Virus record (IMG/VR): IMGVR_UViG_3300008266_000006
Coordinates: 62,001-126,000 of that record
DNA from: a virus
Direction: 5' to 3' (one strand)
DNA length: 64,000 nt
In this document: in pieces, positions 6,807 to 14,940 of the stretch
How positions within the stretch are numbered: position 1 is the stretch's first letter
Layout: each line of letters starts with the position of its first letter
The notes under the pieces: model-generated
Told to the model about the DNA's origin: nothing
What the model saw: only the letters and a program-made list of their open reading frames with translations
Database searches by the model: none
Made by a program: the position numbers and the translations under genes

Positions 6807-6980
6807 ATGACAACCGCAACCAGCATTTTCAACAGCATGCGCCAGAGCATCAACGAGTCAGTTATTGACGACTTGACAACTCTTGGTTTTGCTCACGAAG
6901 ACGCAATCAAGGTAGTCGTTGATTCTGACGACTTTGATATCGTTGCTTCTGGCCTGGATAATCCAGTAGCCCAGTTTTAA
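6807..6980 (+). CDS. 57-aa acidic protein, the only plus-strand gene
   Basis: Starts at ATG 6807 behind an excellent ribosome site (AAGGAG, 5 bases before ATG) and ends at TAA 6980. The 57-aa product is acidic and probably helical: TTATSIFNSMRQSINESVID, then a DDLTTLGFAHEDAIKVVVDS stretch. Codons are richer in C and G (AAC, GAC, ATC, TTC) than in the surrounding genes, which usually marks high expression. It has its own promoter region and a strong terminator at 7008-7032. No family recognised. The layout suggests an independently and strongly expressed small protein, perhaps an early host-directed or regulatory factor; that is inference. Confidence 0.8.
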   Translation: MTTATSIFNSMRQSINESVIDDLTTLGFAHEDAIKVVVDSDDFDIVASGLDNPVAQF

Positions 6981-7007
6981 TTAGATACAATATATATATT
7001 AGATATG

Positions 7008-7032
7008 GCCCCTGGGTAACCAGGGGCTTTTT
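7008..7032 (+). terminator. Rho-independent terminator of the plus-strand gene
   Basis: A perfect 8-bp GC-rich stem (GCCCCTGG / CCAGGGGC) with a GTAA loop is followed directly by TTTTT, 27 bases after the stop of the plus-strand gene. It also insulates the oppositely oriented nuclease gene, whose stop is at 7034. Confidence 0.88.
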
Positions 7033-7033
7033 A

Positions 7034-7826
7034 CTATCCCTGTTTAGATCTTTTTAATCTAGCTGCCCCAGTAGCGCAAGCACCTGACTTGGCGTGATCG
7101 CAGAAATAACATACTCTTTCATTCTTTGTAGGGGTAAAATTAAAGTCATTCATAATTAAATTAATTTTTTCAATAAGCATTTGCTTTACATTTTCTAAAT
7201 CATCTTTAGAATACTCGTGACTTTTAATTCTTCCAGATCTTAGGTAATGCAAAGATGCTTTAATTTGCTTATCGGGAAAAGCTATTGAGGCAGCTAGTGC
7301 ATAGATTCCAAGCTGCAAATTATTGTGCACATCTTTTTGTGCTACTTCACGTTTTCCAGTTTTGTAATCAACTATTTCAACTGTGTCGCCTACTACATCT
7401 ACTCTGTCTATATAGCCTATCATTAAATAGTTTCCTAAAACAAAGTTAAATCCCATTTCTTTATCAAAAACATCAAAAGTTCTGCCATCATATATATCAT
7501 AAAAGTCTTCTAAAATTTGAAGACCAGCTTGATTTAACTCTTCAGTTATTTCTGAGTTTGGATCTAAAGTGTTTTTATGATCTACAAAAGAAGACTTCAT
7601 CTTATCTAGATCTAAAACATCAGTAGATGAGACATGATCCTCTAAAACGCCATGAACAATATTCCCGAAGAACCGCAGGAGCTGAAAACATTCTGGGTTC
7701 TCTTTTTATGTAGGAATAAAAATACTTCGATGGACACATTTCGTATGTGTCTATTCTTGAATAACTAAATTCAGATAATGTAATCCTTTGGAAGTCATCA
7801 ACTTCCCTAATATCTTTTAATATCAT
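7034..7826 (-). CDS. Cas4/RecB-like PD-(D/E)XK nuclease with Fe-S-type cysteines; +1 shift at CGG
   Basis: Predicted 263-aa nuclease read as 7826-7668 then 7666-7034, omitting base 7667 of an in-frame CGG. Motifs in order: FSYSRIDTYEMCPSK (Cys31); after the shift GNIVHGVLEDH, giving the family's G-xxx-H-xx-LE motif with His58 and Glu62; then GYIDRVD, VEIVDYKTGK (the D and ExK-type core, about residues 140-160), QLGIYALA and finally C239xxC242 and C250. The four cysteines fit the iron-sulfur site of Cas4/AddB-type nucleases. The break falls inside the GxxxH motif and the shift supplies its Gly. It probably acts in end processing or recombination of phage DNA. Confidence 0.88.
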
Positions 7827-7828
7827 TA

Positions 7829-7996
7829 TTAATTTTCTTCTATTTCTGAAACTATGTTTCCTTGTTGATCAAATATCGTTCCGTTTTCATCCATGATATA
7901 ACCAGTATGAATATTTTTATATTTACCTTCGCCTAGAGCAATCCATCCAGTGTTTCCATACTCCATGAAATCGTCTTCAAGTCTTGGCCAGTTCAT
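7829..7996 (-). CDS. Small acidic protein of unknown function
   Basis: A 55-aa product (starts MNWPRLEDDFMEYGNTGW) ending in an acidic tail. It stops two bases before the ATG of the Cas4-like nuclease gene. A short beta-hairpin-like pattern (GYIMDENGTIFDQQGNIV) is visible. No family recognised. Confidence 0.55.
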   Translation of the reverse strand: MNWPRLEDDFMEYGNTGWIALGEGKYKNIHTGYIMDENGTIFDQQGNIVSEIEEN

Positions 7997-8003
7997 TTGT
8001 CTC

Positions 8004-8222
8004 CTAGTTTACACTAATTACTGTATTATTTACAGTATCTAAATTGTAATAGTAGCTTAACAAACCGAATAGGTCACGTAACTCAGGCTCACTAGCATAA
8101 AAACCTGCAATGCCAGATTGAATAAAAAAATTACTTTTACCATTGTCTGTTTGATATTCTATCAAAACAGTGTTATTGACAGCCATTCTGCCTATCTCTG
8201 ATTTAGACATATTAATCTTCAT
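8004..8222 (-). CDS. Small protein of unknown function
   Basis: A 72-aa product with a beta-rich N-terminal half (NNTVLIEYQTDNGKSNFFI) and a helical segment (EPELRDLFGLLSYYYNL). It overlaps the zinc-ribbon gene by 11 bases. No domain recognised. Confidence 0.5.
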   Translation of the reverse strand: MKINMSKSEIGRMAVNNTVLIEYQTDNGKSNFFIQSGIAGFYASEPELRDLFGLLSYYYNLDTVNNTVISVN

Positions 8223-8583
8223 CTACTATTGTTATAGGGTTCCAATTTGGGTCATTCATTTTTTCTCTCATATCTTTTACATATGAGTCCCAGTCTCTTT
8301 CATCCTCACTCTGCTTAAGATACTTTACCTTGCCAGCAAAAGGATTAGATTTAAATCTAGTCATAATCAACTTACCCTCTTGGGTTCTCCAACGCAGAAC
8401 TCCGTTTTTGCAGTCGCAATAATCTTCTGGATGCGCATCTATAGACCCATTTGGATCATATCTACCACTGCATTTATTGCATTTAGTGTATCTTCCCTTA
8501 TCTTGGCATCGGTTACACGACGAACAAAAAACCCAGCAGTCTTTTGTTGAGGGGTTCTTATAAAAATTTCCAGTTGTCATCAC
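8212..8583 (-). CDS. Cys-rich zinc-finger-like protein
   Basis: A 123-aa protein whose first 60 residues hold many Cys in paired spacing (CWVFCSSCNRC, TKCNKCSGRY, YCDCKNG), reminiscent of DnaJ-type or zinc-ribbon modules that bind zinc. The C-terminal part is charged and helical. It overlaps the polymerase gene by 4 bases (ATGA), so the two are probably co-translated. Whether it helps the polymerase cannot be judged from the sequence. Confidence 0.65.
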   Translation of the reverse strand: MMTTGNFYKNPSTKDCWVFCSSCNRCQDKGRYTKCNKCSGRYDPNGSIDAHPEDYCDCKNGVLRWRTQEGKLIMTRFKSNPFAGKVKYLKQSEDERDWDSYVKDMREKMNDPNWNPITIVDED

Positions 8584-11500
8584 TGCTCCATTAAAACTTT
8601 TTCTAACTTTTCTTTTACAACTACAGATGTTTTTTTATTAAACTTAAAGGTGATTATTTTGCTTCCATCTTTATAAGAAAGGAATACATAAGAACCACCA
8701 TCTTTTGACTTAATTATATCATACAATTTATTTAAAGTTTTTTCGCTAATCTGAGAATCAATTTCTAAATAAATAGGAGTGCCACCAGAAAAATTAGATA
8801 GATCTAACTTTTCACATGAATTTAAAAGTATTTTTGATATAACATTTTCTTCATCTCCATCTTTAGAGACTGAACCAGTCAATGTTAATACGTCACCATT
8901 TTGGAAAAAATCATCTTGATAGTTCTTTGCCTCACGGGGGAAAACAATTATTTCAATGTCTGAAGATATGTCTTGCAAGTTAAACTTAAACATCTTTGCT
9001 CCCTTCTTGGTAATCATTTTCTTCGCTCCTGAAACAATCCCAGCTATAGTTACGCGTGAGCCAGCAGGAAGATCAGCTATATCTATGATTTCATAGCTAA
9101 CTTGCTTGCTAAGAAGATCCCAAACTCCATCTACTGGATTTTTTGAAACATAAATACCAAGTTCTTCTTTTTCTTTTTCTAGAATTTTTAATTCTGTTTG
9201 TCTACCGAAGTCTTGGTCAAGTGCTTCATCTATCAATTCATCTAATGCTCCTGCATTAGCTAAATGTTCTAGTGTTGATTTTTTTAACACTGATGGGTTT
9301 GTTCTTCTAAAGAAATCATACATACTAACATACGGGTTTTTAACATCTCTAGAAGAGAGAATAGCTTCAGAAACTGCATAACCTATCCCATTGATAGCAG
9401 AAAGACCAAAGATAATTGTCTCATTATCTATCACAGCAAAATCTTCAACTGACTTATTTATTGAAGGGCTTAGAACCTCAAGGCCAAGTTTTCTACAGTC
9501 AGCCAAATATAATGCTAGCTTATCTTTATTGCCAGTAACAGATGACAACAAAGCCGCCATATACTCTGCAGTATAATTTGTTTTTAAGTATGCTGTTATG
9601 TATGAAATCATCGCATAACTTGCAGCGTGAGCTCTATTGAAACCATAGCCACCAAAGTATTCAATATCTGAATAAATTTTATTAGCTTTTTCTTCTGACA
9701 AATTAGATTTTTTAATGCAGCCTTTAACAAACTTATCTCTGAAAAGAGCAATTTTATCCATCAGCTTTTTGCCAATTACTTTACGTAGATCATCAGCTTC
9801 CGCAGAACTAAAGCCAGCAAGTTCTCTGGCGACACCAAGTACGTCTTCCTGGTAAAGCATGATGCCTAGTGATGGGCCTAGAACTTTTTCTAGATTTGGA
9901 TGGTCATATTCAATACTAGTGCGCGCATGCTTTCTAGATATGTAAAGCTTATCCATACCAGATCCCATAGGACCAGGTCTGTAAAGTGATATAAGAGCCA
10001 TTATATCTTCTACTGTTTGAGGTTGAAGCTGAACCATAAGTTCACGCATGCCAGTTGACTCAAGCTGGAAAACGCCTATCGCATTCCCTCTACAAAGCTC
10101 GTTAAATGTTTTATAATCATTTAATGGTATCTCATCAACATCTATGTGTACGCCTCTTGTCTTTTGCACAAGTTTAATACAGTAGTCTATGACTCCAAGG
10201 TTTCTTAACCCAAGAAAGTCAATTTTTAATAGTCCACATTGTTCTACTCTTCCCATGTCCCACTGAGTAATAACAGGGTTGTCTACTCCTTTTTGCATGA
10301 TGGGAAGATATTCTGTTAATGGATCTCTAGAAATAACTACACCAGCTGCATGCATTCCAGTTTGTCTTATCAAGCCTTCTAGGCCAAAGGCTGCATCAAC
10401 TATCTGCTTAGCGTCTTCGTCTTTTTCGTATAGCTCAGAAAAATCTTTAACTTCCATGCATTCAGAAAGGGTTTTTGAAACTCCAAGCACTGGTGCTGGG
10501 ACAAGCTTTGCTACCTTATCACCACCAGCAAAATCATAGGCTAAAGCTCTAGCTGCGTCTCTAATAGATTGTCGTGCACCAGTTTTATTAAAAGTACATA
10601 TATGTGCTACTCGGTCATCTCCGTATTTGTTTCTAGCATAATCAATTACTTTATCTCTATGTCTATCATCAAAGTCTAAGTCAATATCCGGCATTGACTT
10701 TCTTCCTTCAACCAAGAATCTTTCAAACAGCAAACCAAATTTTAATGGATCTAAATTTGTAATTCCTAAAGCGTAAGATAAAATACTTCCAGCTGCAGAA
10801 CCTCTTCCCCAGCCTACTCTAATATCATTTGCTTTTGCCCATTGAACTAAATCAGAAACAACTAAGAAATATTCTGGATAACCCATTTCCTTAACTACGC
10901 GAAGTTCGTGATTAGCGCGTGCTAAAACTTCTTCTGGAAGAGGATCCCCATACTTTTTCTTAAGACCTTCCCAAGCTAACTCATCAAGATAGTCATCTGT
11001 TTTTTTATTTTCTGGAAGTGGAAAATGAGGAAAGTATAGTTCACCAAACTTTAAGTTAACATTAACCATGTCTGCAATGTGCATTGTGTTTTTTAACCAT
11101 TCCTCTGAAAACACTTCAGCCATCTCATCATATGATTTTAAATAAAAATTGTCTCCGCTAAATGAAAAACGGTTTTCTGTATTTATATTTGAGTTAGTTG
11201 ATACACACAACATAATATCGTGAGCTCGTGCATCTTCTTTATGCACGTAGTGACAGTCGCCTGTTGGTATTATCTTTGCGCCAATTGTATTAGCTATTTT
11301 TATTAAGTCAGATGTAATTTTTAATTGCTCACTTAATCCATGATTTTGTATTTCTATAAAATAATTTTCTTTACCTAAAATGTCCTGCATTTTTGCGGCA
11401 GTTGTGAGAGCAAAATTATAATCTCCTCTTAATAACGCCTGAGCTATCTCCCCATTGAGGCACCCAGAAAGCACTATAAGACCATCAGCGTGCTCTGCTA

Positions 11501-11903
11501 TGAGTTCGTGGTCTATTCTAGGCTTAACATAATATCCATCTAAATATGACCTAGAAGATAGTTTTATTAAGTTGTGATAACCAGTATTGTTTTTAGCTAG
11601 TATTGTTAAATGATATGGGCCTCTTTGTTCCCACTCATTTTTTGCTGGACCTGATCTTTCTTCCTCATCTCTATCAAATCTAGATTTTCTAGCTTGATAA
11701 AACTCAGAACCAAGTATTGGTTTCACTCCACAAGCTGTGCCTGCATCATAAAAGTCTAACCATGAGTGTATGTTTCCATGGTCAGTACTAGCAAGACCGA
11801 CCATCCCAAGTGACTTGGCTTTAGAAAAATATTCTTCTACTTTACCATGACCATCTAACATTGAAAAGACAGTATGGTTATGTAGGTTGGTCCAATTTTT
11901 CAA
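8580..11903 (-). CDS. dnaE: DNA polymerase III alpha subunit (DnaE type)
   Basis: A 1,107-aa replicative polymerase. The N-terminal PHP domain starts at once (NLHNHTVFSMLDGHG, residues 6-20, and STDHGNIHSW). The C-family core follows with GWGRGSAAGS, the catalytic PDIDLDFDD (about residues 403-411) and LLKIDFLGLRNL with the third Asp (about 559), then RPGPMGSGMDKL. A helix-hairpin-helix region and an OB-fold-like C-terminus follow. Length is near that of bacterial DnaE. A self-encoded C-family polymerase is unusual for phages, which mostly carry A- or B-family enzymes. It contains no in-frame CGG, so no recoding is needed. Neighbours (zinc-ribbon protein, primase, helicase) make up a replisome. 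Confidence 0.95.
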   Translation of the reverse strand: MKNWTNLHNHTVFSMLDGHGKVEEYFSKAKSLGMVGLASTDHGNIHSWLDFYDAGTACGVKPILGSEFYQARKSRFDRDEEERSGPAKNEWEQRGPYHLTILAKNNTGYHNLIKLSSRSYLDGYYVKPRIDHELIAEHADGLIVLSGCLNGEIAQALLRGDYNFALTTAAKMQDILGKENYFIEIQNHGLSEQLKITSDLIKIANTIGAKIIPTGDCHYVHKEDARAHDIMLCVSTNSNINTENRFSFSGDNFYLKSYDEMAEVFSEEWLKNTMHIADMVNVNLKFGELYFPHFPLPENKKTDDYLDELAWEGLKKKYGDPLPEEVLARANHELRVVKEMGYPEYFLVVSDLVQWAKANDIRVGWGRGSAAGSILSYALGITNLDPLKFGLLFERFLVEGRKSMPDIDLDFDDRHRDKVIDYARNKYGDDRVAHICTFNKTGARQSIRDAARALAYDFAGGDKVAKLVPAPVLGVSKTLSECMEVKDFSELYEKDEDAKQIVDAAFGLEGLIRQTGMHAAGVVISRDPLTEYLPIMQKGVDNPVITQWDMGRVEQCGLLKIDFLGLRNLGVIDYCIKLVQKTRGVHIDVDEIPLNDYKTFNELCRGNAIGVFQLESTGMRELMVQLQPQTVEDIMALISLYRPGPMGSGMDKLYISRKHARTSIEYDHPNLEKVLGPSLGIMLYQEDVLGVARELAGFSSAEADDLRKVIGKKLMDKIALFRDKFVKGCIKKSNLSEEKANKIYSDIEYFGGYGFNRAHAASYAMISYITAYLKTNYTAEYMAALLSSVTGNKDKLALYLADCRKLGLEVLSPSINKSVEDFAVIDNETIIFGLSAINGIGYAVSEAILSSRDVKNPYVSMYDFFRRTNPSVLKKSTLEHLANAGALDELIDEALDQDFGRQTELKILEKEKEELGIYVSKNPVDGVWDLLSKQVSYEIIDIADLPAGSRVTIAGIVSGAKKMITKKGAKMFKFNLQDISSDIEIIVFPREAKNYQDDFFQNGDVLTLTGSVSKDGDEENVISKILLNSCEKLDLSNFSGGTPIYLEIDSQISEKTLNKLYDIIKSKDGGSYVFLSYKDGSKIITFKFNKKTSVVVKEKLEKVLMEQ

Positions 11904-12106
11904 TTTATCCCTCTCTCCCTATCAGAGTTACCAAGTGATTGATCTCTTGTTTCTCTATAGGTTATAATTACAATTCCTCCACAAAACTTACAAGGAACAG
12001 CTATACCAGCTTGAGCAAACGCGCTATTTTCCATGTAGCCCATTGGCTGATCTGATTTACACTCAGAGCAGACGCCAATTACATCATCTGGATTTCTTAT
12101 TGCCAT
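11900..12106 (-). CDS. Small zinc-ribbon protein
   Basis: A 68-aa protein with two CxxC knuckles (VCSECKSD and VPCKFCGG), the pattern of a single zinc ribbon. It lies between primase and polymerase, overlapping both (23 and 4 bases). The role is unknown; a DNA-contacting replisome accessory would fit the position. Confidence 0.65.
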   Translation of the reverse strand: MAIRNPDDVIGVCSECKSDQPMGYMENSAFAQAGIAVPCKFCGGIVIITYRETRDQSLGNSDRERGIN

Positions 12107-13299
12107 TATTTTCCTCTTTCTTTATATTTTTATAGGCGTATCTAATTGGTGATGGTGAAGACTTTTCTGTAGTTTCAACATATTTGTTTCCAATTTGAGC
12201 CCATTTATTTTTTCTTTCTAGTTTACATTCTCCACAGCCAACACCGACTGCATTTGCTCTATCACAAGTAAATGGTCTACCGCCAGTTCCCATCTGTCTT
12301 CTTTTAACCCAATCATTTATGTGTGCAGAAGATTTATCAAATGAGTAATCAGAGCAGTTGCTGAGTATTTCATGCAGAAACTTTATCGAATCTTCAGTAT
12401 AAGTTAGTATTGAACACAAAAACAATCTAGCTTCGTGTTCCAAAAAATGCTGTTCTTCAGCTTGTTTTTTTAGTCTTGCAACAGCAGAGCAACCGTGAAG
12501 AAGGGCGTCTCTATCAAAAACTTTATGGGTTTCTTTTAAGTCTTTAAAAGCTTTTGAACCAAACTTATTAAAATAGTCTAGAGGATTGTCTTTTCTTTTT
12601 TCATCTTCTTCCATTTCATAAATGTTTTCTCGATACCATTCATTAGCTGAGTAAGCAAAGCTTTGTTCAGCTACATCAATAGGCTGCAAAGTAGAAGAGT
12701 AATTCACTATTGTTTCTTGATCAGAATATAAGATTGAATCATTACCAAGTGGATTTAAAAGAGTTTTATATAGACCAGTACTTTGGTGCTTAGACCCAGG
12801 TAAACGCCACATTCTTCTTAGATCATATACGCTAAAATCAAGACTAACTAATTCAAGATCTTTCTTTAATTTTGTTGCGATATATCTAAATACTTTAGGT
12901 AGTGTATTGCTAGGGTTAATGCCTAAGGCAACAGGTTCACATTCTATATGGAAGCCTTTTTTGCCAGTAAAATACACTAAAATAGATTGCTTTGGGATTC
13001 GTTTTGCAAGATATTCGTATAACTTAACACACTCTTGCATAGCTACACTAAAGTCTGCGTGATCCAGGTCAAAGTAAAGTGGTCCGAAGACGTGTAGCTT
13101 TTTCTAGATCTTCTGAGTTATAGGCAAATACAGAAGTGTATATACCATTGTTATTATTTTTTTCTGAATACTCTTTGATATCTTTAAACTCAATGATTTT
13201 ATTCTTCTCTCTTATAACCCTACCAAGAGAGGGAACGTATCTTGCGACTTCATAATATTTCCATTCAGAAAGAAATTTACTATCTAAGTTAATTTTCAT
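12084..13299 (-). CDS. Archaeo-eukaryotic-type DNA primase; +1 shift at CGG
   Basis: Predicted 404-aa primase read as 13299-13087 then 13085-12084, omitting base 13086 of an in-frame CGG. After the shift the first catalytic motif appears at once: GPLYFDLDHAD with Asp77 and Asp79. Motif II is FTGKKGFHIECEP (His117). Motif III is SLDFSVYDLRRMWRLPGSKH (about residues 152-171). The C-terminal part has a Cys cluster (FTCDRANAVGVGCGECK) consistent with zinc binding. Without the shift, the 76-residue zero-frame product has no catalytic residues, and the downstream open frame lacks motif I. It makes primers for the DnaE polymerase and DnaB helicase encoded on either side. Confidence 0.9.
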
Positions 13300-13464
13300 A
13301 ATACTTTTGTTTTACCGAGTGTTTTGGTTGATATTTATTAGTGTATTTTTTTTATTCAAAAAAGATTCTGAATGAGTTCTATAATATATAGATTCTTCTA
13401 TAAAGTAATCTAATCTTTTTAAGAGAGTAAATCTTTTTAGGATTATATTGTTATCATTCGTCAT
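13296..13464 (-). CDS. Tiny protein with +1 shift at CGG near its end
   Basis: A 55-aa product (starts MTNDNNIILKRFTLLKRL) that fills the gap between the HD-domain gene and primase. Its ATG at 13464 overlaps the stop of the HD gene. The zero frame reads ACT-CGG-TAA. Omitting base 13317 gives GGT-AAA-ACA-AAA-GTA-TTA-TGA, and that TGA overlaps the ATG of the primase gene as ATGA, the operon's usual coupling. The gene is too short for a family call; the shift is supported by the overlap and by the same CGG rule as its neighbours. Confidence 0.55.
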
Positions 13465-14143
13465 AATTTTTCCATCTAGATTCTACCACATTGTCGACCT
13501 CAACAATATGATGGAGCTTAGACGAAATATTGTCTGCCATGTGCACTATCATATCCATAAATGTAATTGGAGTAGTTTCGGGGACTGGTGACCATGGGCC
13601 TAAATGACATCTTACCAAACGCAGAATTGATTGAACTACATCTTCTGACAAAAACAATGTTGAAGACTGCACTTCTGAAGCATAATTTTTGTCATCTTCT
13701 TGACATCTTCGGACAAAAAGGCCTACTGTGTATGGGTGCATTGGATCATACTTGTATGCATTAGATGTTTCATCCTTTACACCTTTAGTAACATCATGCA
13801 AAAGCATTGCTGCGATAACTATGTCAATATCTTCTTGCGGGAGGGAGTATGAATCGCACATAATTCTTGCAATTTTTACTGCTCTCTTTGTATGAAGGAC
13901 ATTGCCCCCCTCTCCATGCTCGTCTTTTGGATGATATTTGCCAGAAAAACTAGATGGTATTTGCCAAAATCCATCAGCTCTATACAATATAGATCTTACA
14001 AAAGATCTAATTCCTTCATCAATTATTAAATTGATTTCTTCAAGAAGAGGTTCTAATATTTTATCCTCATCTTTTAAAGAAGTTGTTTGAATTTTATCTG
14101 ATAAAAGATCATCAAGAACATTATTGGAATTATTTTTTGACAT
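13454..14143 (-). CDS. HD-domain phosphohydrolase
   Basis: A 229-aa protein from ATG 14143, preferred over the ATG nine codons upstream because AAGGAG lies just before it. HD metal ligands are visible in order: His in GNVLHTKRAVKIARI, the HD pair in AAMLLHDVTKG, His in DPMHPYTVG, His in RLVRCHLGPW and Asp in IVHMADNIS. HD proteins hydrolyse phosphate esters, often nucleotides. Its place among replication genes suggests a nucleotide or nucleic-acid substrate, which is inference. Confidence 0.8.
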   Translation of the reverse strand: MSKNNSNNVLDDLLSDKIQTTSLKDEDKILEPLLEEINLIIDEGIRSFVRSILYRADGFWQIPSSFSGKYHPKDEHGEGGNVLHTKRAVKIARIMCDSYSLPQEDIDIVIAAMLLHDVTKGVKDETSNAYKYDPMHPYTVGLFVRRCQEDDKNYASEVQSSTLFLSEDVVQSILRLVRCHLGPWSPVPETTPITFMDMIVHMADNISSKLHHIVEVDNVVESRWKNYDE

Positions 14144-14933
14144 TTTTTTGCTCCTTTTTTTCCCATGCAACCCACTTAGAGCATGGCTTATCGAATGGGC
14201 ATGACTTGCAATATGAGGTTAGCCCTCTTCTTGAAGGAAATGTTTTTTCCTCGTACAAAGAATTGCACCAGTATTTTAAAGCTTCGATGTCTGCATTTTC
14301 TACTGAAAATTCTATAAAATCTGATTTTTGATTCATTAAATCAACATAACCAAAACTAGTTATATTCTTTTTGTCACAGAACTTATTCATAAAGCCAACG
14401 TTCATTACCGCAAAATCAAAAATATAACTGTCTTCATACTTTAGCTTGTGATTAAACACCCATTTAACAACATATATTTTTTTATTTTTTGAATAAATTA
14501 AATCAAACTTATCTTTAATTGCTACATCATCAGTTATTGGTGCGATATATTCTTCATCAATACCAATAGGTATAATATCTTGATCTCCAAAGTTTTCTAT
14601 AAGATCTAATAAAACAAATGCTGCTTTGCTTGTCAAGCTAGCTGTATTCCCATACAAGGTTTCGTGCTGCTCATAAACAATATCAAATGAAGATGTCTCT
14701 TTAGGAAACCATAACTTTTCCCATCTATTCAAAAGTGAGGCGTACGATGGAGTCACACCTGCTTGTTTTTTATAAAAGAAATAATGAACAATACTTTTTA
14801 ATGTTGATTCAAACTTTGCAGACAGCAGTTGTCTTCCACCAATTGTTTCAGCCAGCTTTTCTCTGTGTCTAAAATCGTAAAGTCTTTCACATGTTTGAAA
14901 ATCTTTTAATTGTTGTGTTGTTATGTGTAACAT
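14130..14933 (-). CDS. Cas4/PD-(D/E)XK-like protein, probably catalytically degenerate
   Basis: A 267-aa protein with the frame of a Cas4-like nuclease. The start TTQQLKDFQTCERLYDFRH carries the first Cys, and the end SYCKSCPFDKPCSKW carries a CxxCxxxxxC set, together fitting an iron-sulfur site. In place of the D-x-K core seen in the paralogue at 7034-7826 (VDYKTGK), this one reads IYVVKWVFNHK, so the acidic metal ligand before the Lys is missing. It may be a structural or regulatory partner. It follows the helicase gene by 7 bases. Confidence 0.7.
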   Translation of the reverse strand: MLHITTQQLKDFQTCERLYDFRHREKLAETIGGRQLLSAKFESTLKSIVHYFFYKKQAGVTPSYASLLNRWEKLWFPKETSSFDIVYEQHETLYGNTASLTSKAAFVLLDLIENFGDQDIIPIGIDEEYIAPITDDVAIKDKFDLIYSKNKKIYVVKWVFNHKLKYEDSYIFDFAVMNVGFMNKFCDKKNITSFGYVDLMNQKSDFIEFSVENADIEALKYWCNSLYEEKTFPSRRGLTSYCKSCPFDKPCSKWVAWEKKEQKNVKK

Positions 14934-14940
14934 AGTGCCC

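Noticed and set aside
12084-13299. Two adjacent open frames taken as separate genes or a decayed primase
   Set aside because: The split falls exactly at CGG, the joined frame restores the catalytic motif, and eleven other genes break in the same way. Decay would not choose one codon and one phase.
14144-14170. Upstream ATG for the HD-domain gene
   Set aside because: It has no ribosome site, while AAGGAG lies just before the ATG at 14143.
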